From: Chelydra serpentina
Lineage: Eukaryota; Chordata; Testudines; Chelydridae
Reading direction: 5' to 3'
NCBI GenBank assembly: GCA_037349315.1
Contig: JBAIAC010000023.1
Span: forward strand, 38,055,501-38,119,500
Length of the DNA stretch: 64,000 bases
Position numbers and translations under genes: made by a program. Of the stretch, positions 23,711-35,299 are shown piece by piece. The stretch's first letter is position 1. Each line of letters starts with the position of its first letter. The notes below the pieces were generated by a model, which made no database searches, had not been told where the DNA came from, and was given only the letters and a program-made list of their open reading frames with translations.

Positions 23711-24122
23711 GTTATTTTAATGCTATTGTTTTGGGCACGTTCCTTTTACCGGTTTTTTTCTTTTTGTCTGTATAAGCCAACAACTCTTTCACACACAAAA
23801 TGTATTTGATCACTTACTTTAGCTTTTCCTGTTGAATTGAAAGAGGCATAGATGGAATTAATACTTCGTTTGTATGAAAAAGAACGGTGTGGTGTGAGTA
23901 AGAGAGAGGCTGTGTATCTAACATATGCATTATATAATGTACTTTCCATATACACATGTGTGTCACATACACACACCCTTTATTTGAGAAGCTTTAACAC
24001 CTCCGTTGTTTGCAGAAGGTGTTTGAAATATGGCGGGGATGAAGCAAGAGGCAGGTAAAGCCCCGCCTTTCACGTCTCCTGTGAAATTCTGTTGAGGTTT
24101 GGCCGAGTTATAAACTTTTGAA

Positions 24123-24254
24123 GGTTTCAGTGTAGTAGCCGTGTTAGTCTGTGTCAGCAAAATGAAAATAAGAAAGAAAAACTTGTAGCACCTTAGAGAC
24201 TAACAAATTTATTTCAGCATAAGCTTTCGTGGGTTAGTACCCACTTCATCGGAT
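24123..24254. repeat. GTAGCCGTGTTAG-family repeat, copy 1
   Basis: Starts with GTAGTAGCCGTGTTAGTCTG, then an A-rich spacer, then GTAGCACCTTAGAGACTAAC, AAATTTATTTCAGCATAAGC and TTTCGTGGGTTAGTACCCAC, TTCATCGGAT. The 5' GTTAGTCT can pair with the 3' AGACTAAC, and GTGGGT-TAGT-ACCCAC forms a small stem. This block is very common in turtle genomes in my recollection; its transposition class is unclear to me. Confidence 0.75.
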
Positions 24255-24649
24255 CACCACTTTCGTTCTCTTGTTTGTTTCCTCAAGAAAAAATTGTCAG
24301 CCTGCCAAACTAATAACAGAACCATGAATGTTCTGGAGAGTCGGTTATGTTCCACCACCCACTGCAGCAGCAGCAGCACACACCGTACTGGGAATTGCCG
24401 GAGCAGTGGAGGTAAGGGATGAAAGGAGAGGGAGGGATAGTCTGAGGGGAAAGAGCTGTGTGGGTCTCCTTTCCCGCCATTTTCAAGAGGTGGCCCAGTA
24501 ACCTATCCTCCCTTATGGGGGGGGGATCACCTATGGCAAGAGTTTCCCCCAGACTCCTGAGGGCAGGAGAGAGAAGCTGGACTGAGCTACCCATGACATG
24601 ATGGCCATGGCCCCACACCCCTTTATCTCCTCCCCCAGCTAATGTAGTT
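24255..24649. other. unassigned sequence
   Basis: Contains a GCAGCAGCAGCAGCACACAC patch near 24364. No gene recognised. The 102-codon minus frame has no known motif. Confidence 0.4.
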
Positions 24650-24715
24650 GGTCCTATAACTCAAATGGTAGCGGTCTGTGCTCTGGGTTCAGAGTCGAGA
24701 CCATGATGATGCACG
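24650..24715 (+). repeat. possible tRNA-derived fragment
   Basis: GTCCTATAACTCAAATGGTAG resembles a pol III A box, and CAGAGTCGAGACC about 30 bases later resembles a B box. A clean cloverleaf cannot be drawn. It may be a decayed tRNA pseudogene or a SINE head, and it may also be coincidence. Confidence 0.3.
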
Positions 24716-26560
24716 GTGTAGGAGAGAGTTGTTCCAATTGCACATAATAACATTTTTTTTACCTTCTTCCCTTTATAAAAATAACTAGGTCAATGTCAGA
24801 CAAAATAAAACTGTTACAAGAAGGTTATTTAGGTTGAAAAGCCACATGCTCAAAAGCTAGGAAATGTCAGATATGTGGATGCATTGTTAATTCGCTCCCC
24901 TTGTGAGCATGATACAGTCTTTAATTATACATTATTTCCAGAGGCTCCTGCCTCATTCCATGCACAGGATGGGTGCTTGGGGGTCAGAATTAAGGTTGCA
25001 TGGACAAGGGTAATCTGGACGTTTTCCAACTTTTGAGTGCTTGACTTTGCAGCCTAAATAATGTGCTTTTATGTACATGTGTGTATATAGATGGCATATG
25101 TGTTTGTGTGTATGTATCACACATCGTATGCGTCACAAATGTGTGATGCATGTATGTATCACATATAAAGAATCATACTGTCTGGTAACATCAGGAAATA
25201 ATTCACCAGGAGATATGTTAGAACTCCATCTGCTGTAAAATTATCAACATATTAAACGTTCTGTAGCATTAGCCACCTTGACACAGAAATAAAACCATTT
25301 CCCATAATTTAGGAGGATGAGGAGTTGCATCGACTGGATTTTTTTGTCCCCTCTTTTTTATTTATTGTTGCCCTTTTCCTTTCACTGTAGTTAGTACATA
25401 TAAGTAACAATAGACATATACTGCACTCTTAGCTACAGGGATGCACCAACATTTTGAGCACTTTCCATTATTTTTCTGCTAATGTCACTTGTAAAACTCC
25501 TGGTATCTTAACTCTGCTGCAACCTATTATTTCTGTGTACAGTAGAGGCAATTTAAGTCATTTTTTGCTGTTTGCAAACAGATTTTCAAACACAACCTCA
25601 GACTCTTTGAACCTTTCCAAAGGGACCCATAAAATCTATAATTGTCCACTTCCCTCTAAATTGTTAGAAAAATGGGAAGACCTAAGATTCAGAATTTATC
25701 TGGATTTCAGACATCTCAACATTTGAGGGTGTTCAGATCTGGGGTTTCATTCAGCTCTTTATAAAAACAGGGATCGTGGGGTATTTGCAAAATTTGGATG
25801 CAGATCTGGGTTTGGACTCCGCAAACCCCAAAAGCTTGAGGTGGTTAAGATCCAAAGTTTTGGTTTGAGCCCATCTGTAGCTTGAATTTAGAGGTACCAA
25901 TTTTGGAAATACTGCAACTGTGAGGGATACAGGACGAGGACAAAGAGCCAAGCCATTTCTGTGACAATGATTCTAAACGTAGTGTTAGCACAGTCCTGGT
26001 TTATTTCAGGATTGGGACAGAATTGCTGCTGTCTCCCTCCTAATTCAAGATGTTTGAAGTTAGTGCTCTTAGAGCCTGATCTGGGGCACCGAAGACATCA
26101 GAAGGACATTAGGCATTCACCAGGACAGTAACATCAGGCCATCAGCAGGGGTTTGGGCAGAAGTGCAACTGCGGATACTCAGCAGGGAGTCTGCACAGCA
26201 CTGGAGCGTGGGCAAGACTTGCTAAAATTACTAGTCAGGTTATTTAAAAACAAAGAAACCCAGAAAATGGGAGTTGTGCTTTCTTCTGTGAAGATTCCGT
26301 AGGGGAAAATGTTAATTGCTGTAATATGCATGTACATATCAAAGGAGAGGGTTGTGACTTCATGGCACAGCTTAAGAACCATATATGCTAAGATGGAGGC
26401 CTTGAGAAGGCCTACAAAATGCAGTGGGTCAGACGGTGTGGCCCACGTGGTCTCTTTTGCCCCTACCATCTACATTTCTACAGAAAAGGGAATCAAAGGA
26501 TCAAATCCTGCTTGTGTCTCTCACACCATACTATCATTGAAGTCAGTGCAACTAAAGTAT
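24716..26560. other. unassigned sequence
   Basis: No credible gene. A TG/CA-rich patch with internal symmetry lies at about 25070-25170 (GTATGTATCACACATCGTAT, then GTGTGATGCATGTATGTATC). Confidence 0.4.
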
Positions 26561-26562
26561 CA

Positions 26563-26712
26563 GAGGGGTAGCCGTGTTAGTCTGGATCTGTAGAAGCGAG
26601 AAAGGGTCCTGTGGCACCTTATAGACTAACAGAGGTATTGGAGCATAAGCTTTTGTGGGTGAATACCCACTTCTTCGGATGCAAGCAGTGAAAAGGTGCC
26701 ACAGGACCCTTT
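26563..26712. repeat. GTAGCCGTGTTAG-family repeat, copy 2, with perfect 20-bp inverted repeat
   Basis: GTAGCCGTGTTAGTCTGGAT is followed by the arm AAAGGGTCCTGTGGCACCTT (26601-26620), then TAGACTAACAGAGGTATTGG, a hairpin GTGGGT-GAAT-ACCCAC, and the exact inverse arm at 26693-26712. The core is therefore a 112-bp fold-back. The 3' segment corresponds to that of copy 1 at 24123. No protein is encoded. Confidence 0.85.
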
Positions 26713-26850
26713 GTTGCTTCAGTGGAACTAGTTATTCAAGTAAGGAGAGCAGGCTTTGGCCCAAAATGTATTAACTGAGTTGTGTTTTATATTTCTGTCA
26801 TATGTGGGAACTGAGTGGTTTAGGATGAATGCCTTACTTTGTATTTTGCA

Positions 26851-27213
26851 GTGTTGCTGTAGCCGTGTTGGTCCCAGGGTATTAGAGAGACAAGGTGGGT
26901 GAAATAATATCTTTTATTGGACCCATTTTTGTTGGTGAAAGAGAGGCACTTCCAAGCTTACACAGAGCTCTTCTTCAGGTCTCGGAAAAGTACTCAGAGT
27001 GTCACCGCTCAATACAAGGTGGAACAGATAAGGAGTCAATCCATGTTGGAAGAGACCATTCAAGGCGAAGTGGGCAGCTAACACCTCTACAGTCATCCGA
27101 CAAATATTTCAATGAGAAACAAGGTGGATGAGGTAATATTTTTTTATTGGGCCAGCCAAAAGGTATCACCCACCTTGTCTCTCTAATATGCTGGGATGAA
27201 CACGCCTACAACC
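26851..27213. mobile_element. fold-back element with about 48-bp inverted ends
   Basis: The left end GTTGCTGTAGCCGTGTTGG and what follows is mirrored on the right by ...CGCCTACAAC. The innermost 23 bp are identical in inverse (26880-26902 and 27166-27188, core GAGAGACAAGGTGGGTGA). The interior holds a further partial copy near 27118 (ACAAGGTGGATGAGGTAATA). A truncated relative lies at 59927-60030. Non-autonomous; family unknown to me but common in reptile DNA. Confidence 0.75.
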
Positions 27214-27850
27214 GTGCATACAACAATGTTTAAATGAGAAGGCAGCAGTAACAGGGATCAGCAGTTTGGCAAATGAACAGGGTTAATGATTCCTCTTTTT
27301 AAAGATTTCTTTTCTTCTTCTAACTGAATTTCCTGAGATCTAATCCTTCAGTCTCCGCTCTCTCACACAATCCTGTAGACTCACTGCATGAGTTAGCCCC
27401 CTTGATTTTCAGGAAGTTCAACAAATTCCAAATAACTGAGTAGCAATTTATGAAAAGGCGAGAACACTCGGTCATCAGATGTTTCTGTTCTGTCCCAGTG
27501 AGCTTGTGTTGTCCTCCTTGTTTTTCAGTATGTTTTGCTATTTTTGATGGCCTTAACCAAAGATATTGAGTTAAATTGAGCCCTCATGTAAGAAGGCACA
27601 ATTCCACTACAGCTTTTACCAGGATCAGTTTAATCCTTGGAGGCTAGTTTAAAAATTTAGGTACAAGATAGCTTCTGTTCTGTGAGTAGCTGAGTTTCTC
27701 TCACACTCATCACAGTGAGCAGATTACTGTAAAGTTACACTAGGAAAGTTTCAGATATTTAGATAATCAAGACATTTTCAAAAAATACTTAACAAAAAGT
27801 AACATTTTCTTAATTGTAGTGTCCACAGTCTAGTTTAGACCAATCTCTCT
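27214..27850. other. unassigned sequence
   Basis: No recognised repeat or gene. Confidence 0.4.
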
Positions 27851-28135
27851 GGACTTGTCTTCACTACCGGGGTAAGTCAACCTAAGTTACTCCAGCTATG
27901 TGAATAACATAGCTGGAGTCGATGTAGCTTAGGTCGATTTACCCCAGTGTCTTCACTGCGTCGACAGGAGACGCACTCCCATCGACATACCTTAATCTTT
28001 TCGGGGAGCTGGAGTATCGGGGTTGAGAGGAGAGCGCTCTGTGGTTGATTTAGTGAGTCTTCACTAGACCTGCTAAATCGACCCCTTCTGCATCGATTGC
28101 AGCAGTGTCGATCTCCCCGTAGTGAAGACCAGCCC
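27851..28135. mobile_element. MITE with GTCTTCACTAC terminal repeats
   Basis: The left end GGACTTGTCTTCACTAC and the inverse of the right end, GGGCTGGTCTTCACTAC, differ at two positions. Both sides are bordered by TCT (27848-27850 and 28136-28138), which may be a 3-bp target duplication. A perfect 11-bp stem lies at 27890-27918 (CTCCAGCTATG with CATAGCTGGAG). The interior has several TCGAC and ATCGA words like the elements at 2372 and 18958, but here the terminal motif is TCTTCACT instead of TCTACACT. Confidence 0.8.
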
Positions 28136-28138
28136 TCT

Positions 28139-29800
28139 GACTATATTATAGCATGTCACAACAGAGAAGAAACAGGATTTGGTATCAAGAATACAAACAG
28201 CTTTTGGACCTGGACAGACCCTGTAACTTTCTCTGGTTCTTCTCAAGTGGCAAGGTACTACTCAGGTGGTAGAAACTTGACCAGACTGGAACCTCATATC
28301 TGGGTCCAAATTCTCCAGCTCTACTCCTGGCTCAAACTGTTGTTTAGTGTTGCTGTGCTTGGATAAACAGTTGTCAACATCCCACCTCAGAGATGCCTAC
28401 ATTGCATTGGTGGATGGTTTTTTTTTCTCTCAACGAGGTGTCTTGTGACAATTGTTGATACAAAAATCCCACTGAGTTCCTAGGGAATTCCATGTGAATG
28501 GATACAGCCCACAGTCTGTAAAATGCTCTAAGAGCTTTCAGTATGAAAGGGCTGCATGAATATAAGGTGATATTAATATGCTGTGTAGATTGCATACATT
28601 ACTGGAAAATGTTTAACCCTTTGTTCCAGGAACTTAACATGGATGACAGTTTGTGATATTAATTGCTCCGCTTGCTAATTGGATGACCTCTGAATCTACA
28701 AGTCATTCAACAGTGGGAGCCAGAAAAGGAACTACAGACTAGTTTATGAGCAGAAAGGTATTTGGCAGGATTGCTTTCACTCAAAATATCCCTTTAATGA
28801 GATGCCATTGAGAACAGTTGGTTAAAAGAACAAAGTCGTGTTTGTGGCAGGGCTGTCGGAAATTTGACAGACTGCGCATCTCTGGGGCAGAATCTCGTGG
28901 AAAGGGTAATTGTAGCCAGCGTCAGTCGTAAATATCAAAAAAAGACATTGTGACCAAACGCCAGTATCATGTTCTTCTAGGTATATCAGTTCACGAAACA
29001 ACCCTGGAGCACTATGGTGCATAAGTTATCTGGACTCTTTGACGGAGAAGTGCTACAACTCCTAAGACATCCAGAGGATGTTGCAAATAGCTTAGTCTGC
29101 TCTAATACTATTTGATAAGGACCTGGTAAGATTAGGACATTTCCAAATCTAAGAACTATGGTTTTTCCAGGTTATGGTTTCATTACAGATATCCAAGGTT
29201 TTGAGGGTTGGATAAGGAAATCGCAAGACAATAGAAGAGTGAGGGAACAATCTTGGAGTCTAAACTGGCTTGTCATTTGTTCATATCTACTTTAATGAAG
29301 CGCTATATTCATGGCCATCAAGAGGCCATCATACAAGTTAATGCAGTGTCATGGAATTAACACCTGCTGCCAACAGTGCCTCATGTAGACATTTTACCTG
29401 GCTTGTGGGAAGTATATTCCGGCAGGGACACATCTAACACTATTTTAGTAGCAGAACTTCAGCATTCTTCTTTGTACTCTACAAAGCTATGCTCGGTCAA
29501 CGTAAATGACTGGCACTGCAAGGATTCTCTGCTTACAGGTAATAGACAACTTGGTTACAAACATGAGCTGGGCACCATTGAACATAAAAACAAATACCGC
29601 ATTGTGCTAGGAGCAAGTTAAAATGCGTTGTCATTACATTTGCCTTGCCTACCCGCAGCTAAGGCACCACAAATGTTCTCCACACTGGTCCCGAAGTGTG
29701 TTTACTTTGGACAGAAAATAAGTGGGCATTTTATTTCCAGCAAGGTGGGATACAAGGTGATTGTACCACAGATGGGCAGTGAAATAAAGCATTTGTGAGC
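28139..29800. other. unassigned sequence
   Basis: No host gene or repeat recognised. Frames up to about 90 codons overlap and lack motifs. Confidence 0.4.
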
Positions 29801-29801
29801 C

Positions 29802-30090
29802 TAAGGCTCCGGCTATACTACAGAGCTTACAGCGGGGCAGCTGGACTCATGCAGCTGTGCCACTGTACTGCTGCTAGTTGATGGGGGAGAGCTCTCCCGT
29901 TGGCTTAGTTACTCCAGTCCCTGCGAGTGGCAGTAGCTAGGTCAGTATGAGAAGCCCTCCCGCCAACATAGCATGGTCCACACCAGCCCTTATGTCTGTG
30001 TAACGTACGTCGCTCAGGGGGTGGCTTATTCACACCCCTGAGCGACATAAGTTTTGCTGACATAAGCTGTAGTGTAGACATACCCTTAGT
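29802..30090. mobile_element. MITE with CTAAGG...GTCTACACTAC ends
   Basis: Left end TAAGGCTCCGGCTATACTAC; right end, read inverted, CTAAGGGTATGTCTACACTA. The inside has GTACGTCGCTCAGGGG and its inverse CCCCTGAGCGACATAA, forming an internal hairpin (about 30005-30050). Non-coding member of the same broad group as 18958 and 36990. Confidence 0.75.
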
Positions 30091-30149
30091 CAAAGTTCAC
30101 TTGGACCTGGAAATTGTTAAAGCTGCGGCAAAAGGGAATTTCTATTGTA

Positions 30150-30385
30150 TATCTTCTTCTTATAATACCTCATTTATATATAGTGCTTTTCATCATTCAA
30201 TCTCCAAGCACTTTACTAAGGAAGTCAGTATCTTTATCCCCGTTTTACAAATGGGGAAACTGAGGCACAGACAGCGACTAGCCCAAGGTCACCTCACAGG
30301 TCAATGGCAGAGCCAGGAATAGAACCGAGGTCTGCTAAGTTCCAGGCTAATGCTTTATCCATTAGGCAACACTGCCTCTTAGAAC
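30150..30385 (-). mobile_element. MIR-like SINE, minus strand
   Basis: Viewed on the plus strand: TATATAGTGCTTTTCATCAT, CCCCGTTTTACAAATGGGGA, AACTGAGGCACAGACAGCGA, CCCAAGGTCACCTCACAGGT, CAATGGCAGAGCCAGGAATA, GAACCGAGGTCTGCTAAGTT, and CATTAGGCAACACTGCC. It is a nearly full inverted MIR/CORE-SINE. Confidence 0.85.
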
Positions 30386-30389
30386 TTGC

Positions 30390-31535
30390 TGATGTTACAT
30401 ATTGTAGAGCCTCATGACATAATGAACATCTCACTGAAGTCTTTGTGCTTATAAACAATCTTTCTGTAAGGAAAAAGATTATCTTGTAAGAATTCTGTCT
30501 GGCACATTTGTAACAAAAGCTGGAGTATCAAATCCCAATTTGAGCTAGGAGTTAAGTAAAGCAAAATAAAATAAGTGCAATTCCCCCCTTCCAGTTACTC
30601 TGAAATTTCCAACTCATTGTTAGAAAAACAATAAAAATAGTAGCACTTCATTAGAGATTTATTTTGAAGTGAAATGATTACGGTCTGTAGTTAGCCTACA
30701 GTAGTTGTGCCACACAAATATGTAGATGCCTCATTCTGAGTCCCTGAGTGGTGCTGGCATTGTTACTGCTTGCGTTAAATAATAATAATAATTAATAAAC
30801 CAACTCATTTATGCTGGCTGGAACAAAACATCAAGAGTTGACAATTATTTGACATTCATCAAAACATTCTGTGCTCTCACTGTGATGCCACTTAAGAATA
30901 AGTCCAATTAATGGGCAGTGAAACCATCAAGTGAACTTCTAAATACCTTTCTGGATATCTTGAGATATCTGACAGGATTCAGGCGTATGCCACCACAGGA
31001 ACAAATACATTGGCTGTTTCACTATTGATAAGGATCAGTTTCAGACTCTGAAACCTTTTCATAAAAAATGAAGAGTAAAAGAGGGAAGAGGTGTCCATTA
31101 GTTCTTTGGTTTCCTTAAAATAGTGTTAGAGCTTTAATTTTTAATTGCTTTTGGTGTTATACCCCCAAGAATGAGACCTGCTTTCTTGGACCCTAATTCC
31201 GTAGTCCATTCCTCTTCAGCAAAGCACTTAAATCTGTCTGTCTGATTTTAAATCCCAGCTCGTTAGCCTTGGAAGGCAAGAGAACCAGGGTGGAAATGCT
31301 GATACTGTTCCCTGCAGGCCATCAGGCAAGGACATGGCAGTCCCATGAGCTGGATAGGCTGGAGTGGATTGGCCTAACAAGCCATTACATCCAAAACGTA
31401 TTTGGTATAGAAAGGGTACAGCAAGCCAGACTGACTTATATGGATTTAGACCCAGGCCTGCCAAGCCTAGCAAATGGAAGTGGTCATAGCTTTTGGATAA
31501 TGGCTAAACATATTACACATATCTATTTGCTCTGA
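30390..31535. other. unassigned sequence upstream of the RTE-like LINE
   Basis: Mostly unrecognised. From about 31265 a frame reading MLILFPAGHQARTWQSHE could be a decayed start of the LINE endonuclease, but the match is too weak to count as part of the element. Confidence 0.35.
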
Positions 31536-31539
31536 GCTG

Positions 31540-34000
31540 TAGCGGAGGAATTAAGGAAGTTACAAGTTTCTGTCATACAGGAGACACATTGGTTGGGCAT
31601 AGGAAAGTTCACAGTTGGAAATTATCCTTAACTTTATTCCAGACATTCAAGTGGACAAGCAAAGCACTGCTAGAGCAGTGGACAAGGAAACAGTTACTTT
31701 AGTTAATAGCTGGGAACTAGTGTCTGAGTAGATTGTCATAGCAAAGTTTGCTGTTGCCTACAGTAAACTCTGCATAACTGTTGTCCGCTCTTACGCAACA
31801 AGAGAAACAGCAGAAAAGGAAAAAAAGGATGGATTTTATCAACAGATGGAGAGCACTGTAAATGTGATGCCTGATCATGATGTGATTTTGATAATGGGAG
31901 ATATGAATGCACAGTTTTGATAGTGAACATAGTAAGCAAATGAATGGCGCTGGACCACATGGCATTGGGATGGCAAGCAATAATGGGAAAAGGTTAAGAA
32001 CTTTCTGTGAGATGCACAGTCTGATTATGGCAGTATTGGTTTCCTCACAAACATATGCACATGGTTATATGGAACTGACCAGATGGCCAAACCAGTAAAA
32101 GGCATAGAAGGTCACTGTGGGAGGCTAGAGCTTATGGAAGTGCCCAATGTGGCAGTAGTCATGAACTACTGATAGCAAAGATAAAGACTAAGTTAAAGTC
32201 CAAGAATAAAATGGTTCCAACTGGAGCCAAATTTGATCTTGTGAGGGAGGCATACAAGGAAATGCTAGGAGGGCATTTCAGGCCATTAATTTCCAATGGC
32301 AAAGAAATCTCACTACAGATTGGATACAGATTCAGTAACGCAATAGAAAATACAGTGGACATTATTGGATGGTGTAAGGAAACAAGAAAAAGATGAACAA
32401 GCAGTAAAACAAGAACATTGCAGGAAAAGTGTAAACAAGAGAAAACTGCAGGAAAAGCAGAAGTAGAAAAAGTGTTGCGCAGAGCAAAGAAGAAATCACA
32501 AAGATTGGACAAGCAAAAGCTCAGGAATGAAGAGGTTCAGCAAGTAAAGGGGGTACCAAGAAAAACAAAATATGAAAAGGCTACGGGAACACAGGCCAAC
32601 AATGCAAGCGTAAGAAAGGCTACCGGTGAACCGTCATCAAATGCCGAAGAGGTGCTGGAAGTGTGGAAGGTGAAAAGTGCTGAACCCTCTAGTTAATCCA
32701 GAAGCAAGCATTCTAGATGACCAGGACAGCTTGCAAGACAGAATGGATATCAGCACCGAGCCACCATCAGAAGAAGAAATGGAAAGCAATGAACCAGTTA
32801 AAACTTTGGAAAGTTACAGGAATTGTAACTGCTGAGCCGCTAAAGGTTAGTGCGGCATGTGCTATTAGAGCATTAGGGAAAAGTATATAAGAAAGTATGG
32901 GAGCATGAGGAGGTACCAGGTGAATGGCTAAAGGCAATAGTTGTACCAATCCTGAAAACAGGAGATCCCGCTGATCCGAATAATCATAGAGGTATAACCT
33001 AATTATCAGTACTGGGAAAAATCATGATGAAAGTAGTTGTCAACAGATTAAGGGCAATTTTAGAGGAAGTACTAGGCAAGGAGCAACGCGGCTTCAGACC
33101 AGGCTGAAATTGCATTGATCAGATATTCACGCTCTGACAGTTGATGGGGGGAGGAGGGGCGGGGGGAAACAAGAATGAGAATTAGAGACGTTTGGTGTTT
33201 TCATTGACTTCGTGAAGGCATTTGATTCGATTTGGAGAGAAGCATTATGGAAACTAGTAAAATCATATGGTGTTTCAGATAGGATAACAGCAATTATAAA
33301 AGTTATGTAAGAAGACTCCTGTGGTGCTGTAAGAAATGGTGGAAAATTAAGCAACTGATACAAGTCAAAGCTTGGTGTAAGACAAGGGGGACATGGAATC
33401 ACTGTCGCTTTTCATCGTGTTATTAAATTGGATGTTAAGAATGGTAGACGAGTTGGAGGGCATGACATCATACAATCGGCAGACATGTTTGAATTAATGA
33501 TGATACTCTTAGCTACCTTGGAAAATTGTTGTATTTGACTTGGACTTCCAAAAAGACACAGGGGTTGCCTCTTGGAAAAGGGACAATAGTGTTAAAAAGC
33601 AGCTGCAGTGAAATTTTTGAACAAGTAAAATCTTATACGTATTTAAGAAGCTTGATCAATGCCAATGCTTCCATAAAGGAGGCTAAAAGGAAATGTGCTT
33701 TAGCCACAAGTGCTGCATAGATTTCATGAAATTATGGACTGATAAAAACATGACGTTTGGTACCAAAAGTGAAATTTTGTCAAGCTTATATACTAGCAGT
33801 ATTATTCTATGGTCTGGAAGCATCTGCATTAAATGAAACACACATCAGAAGGCTGGAGGCAGGAGAGATGAGAGTTCTTCGGAAGATGCAGGTGTGAAGC
33901 GGAAAGATTTTAAGACAAATTAAGTTAGAAGGTGAGTAGGATATGAAACCAGGGTACGGGATTGACTGCAACTGAAAAGATTGTGAGGGCGCAGTAGAAG
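31540..34000 (+). mobile_element. decayed RTE-like LINE (endonuclease plus reverse transcriptase)
   Basis: Pieced across frameshifts and stops, the plus strand shows a non-LTR retrotransposon different from CR1. Endonuclease signs: VIQETHWLGIGKF (about 31570), VILIMGDMNAQ (31882-31914) and MASNNGKRLRTFCEMHSL (about 31970). Reverse transcriptase signs: VPILKTGDPADPNNHRGIT (about 32940), SVLGKIMMKVVVNRLRAILE and EQRGFRPG (about 33005-33105), and VFIDFVKAFDSIWREALWKL (about 33200). The catalytic double aspartate box appears as NDD near 33500. A C-terminal block, YGLEASALNETHIRRLEAGE, lies near 33810. Wording such as NNHRGIT and GDMNAQ points to the RTE clade. It is ancient and cannot be functional; the exact clade is an inference. 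Confidence 0.8.
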
Positions 34001-34474
34001 ACAAACAGGTGGACAAGAATGAATGGTGACACTGTACTGTTCCACCTGTCTGTAAAGATGCTTTGGGATGAGAAGAAGAATGTAAGACAGGTTGTTCTGA
34101 GGCCTTTAAAACAGTCCCAAACTGTTGAATCCTAGTTTTATGTGAGCGATGTATTTTTCCAAAGAGTGAAATTCATCCCTGGTGCAGAGGGCTAGTTTAA
34201 AGCTTATGCACCAATAAAGTCATAGATAAGCCTTTAAAATAGGGAGAATTTCACTTACTTTAATTTCCCTTTACTCAACCAAAGCGATGTAAACAGACCT
34301 TAGTAAAAAAGAGACTCAAGCCCCAAATGTTTATTTTCTTTTGGTATTTGGTGGTTTGGTATTGGCCAATGTACTAGGGTTATATTTATACTGGCAAACT
34401 GCACACCGTTAAAAGGCAAATAGAATAAGTAAAGACAAACTTACTAGAATTTTAAAAAAGGTATTATTGTTTGT
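34001..34474. other. unassigned sequence
   Basis: May include the 3' end of the RTE-like LINE up to about 34110 (a WDEKKNVRQVV-like segment), then no recognised feature. Confidence 0.35.
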
Positions 34475-34670
34475 ACATAAGAACGGCCATACTGGGTCAG
34501 ACCAAAGGTCCATCTAGCCCACTATCCTGTCTTCCAACAGTGGCCAATGCCAGGTGCCCCAGAGGGAATGAACAGAACAAGTAATCATCAGGTGATCTAT
34601 CCCCTGTCACCCATTCCCAGCTTCTGGCAAACAGAAGCTAGGGACACCATCCCTGCTCAGATGGTATAGG
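34475..34670 (-). mobile_element. CR1 LINE 3' end, turtle-type subfamily
   Basis: ACATAAGAACGGCCATACTG, GGTCAGACCAAAGGTCCATC, TAGCCCACTATCCTGTCTTC and CCAGAGGGAATGAACAGAAC identify the CR1 3' untranslated region of a subfamily that also gave 41600-42320. Truncated before any coding sequence. Confidence 0.85.
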
Positions 34671-35299
34671 GGGAAAGAATTGGGTAAGAAAGGCCTTGTC
34701 AGGGAGAATAATGAGTCAGAGGATGGATAAAGAGAATATGAGTGCTGAAAACATTAACAGGTAAAATTCTTGGCAATGAACAACCAGTGCATAGGAGAAA
34801 ATCTTTTATGCACCTAGCTAAGATGCACTGATTGCACAAATTTCATTGCCTGTGTGACATTGTCACCACAGACATTCTCCAAATGTCGGAAGGACAATGA
34901 AAAGTAAAGATCAGATGAACCTCTGTATGGTGCATTTCATACGCATTAAAAAATAAACAGATTTTTTTGCCAGCATTTAAATCTTAGGGTGTTATTTGAT
35001 AATCATTTCTCACTTCATCTGGAAGAATTGGGGGAAAAAAAGGCTTCATGCTTGAGCTGTTAGAGTGTCATCACTTTTTCAAATGATATCAAGTATAAAT
35101 AAATGATAATTACAATAAGATGCAGTTTTTGTTTTGCCATAAAGTGAAATGAAAATTAAAGTGAAGTTGCTGAATGAATAAAAATCTGGGGTAGTTCTGG
35201 AAAAGGCATTAGATACTTTAACACAGAAGATAATAATGTAGCATATGGCTGCTTATAGTGACAAAAGAGAGGTCTCAATGTTGCAAAATGTCTCTCTGC
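34671..35299. other. unassigned sequence
   Basis: AT-rich, no recognised feature. Confidence 0.4.

Noticed and set aside
25069..25170. Possible CRISPR-like or regulatory palindromes in TG/CA-rich sequence
   Set aside because: The symmetry comes from alternating TG/CA and GTAT words; there are no equal spacers or direct repeats.
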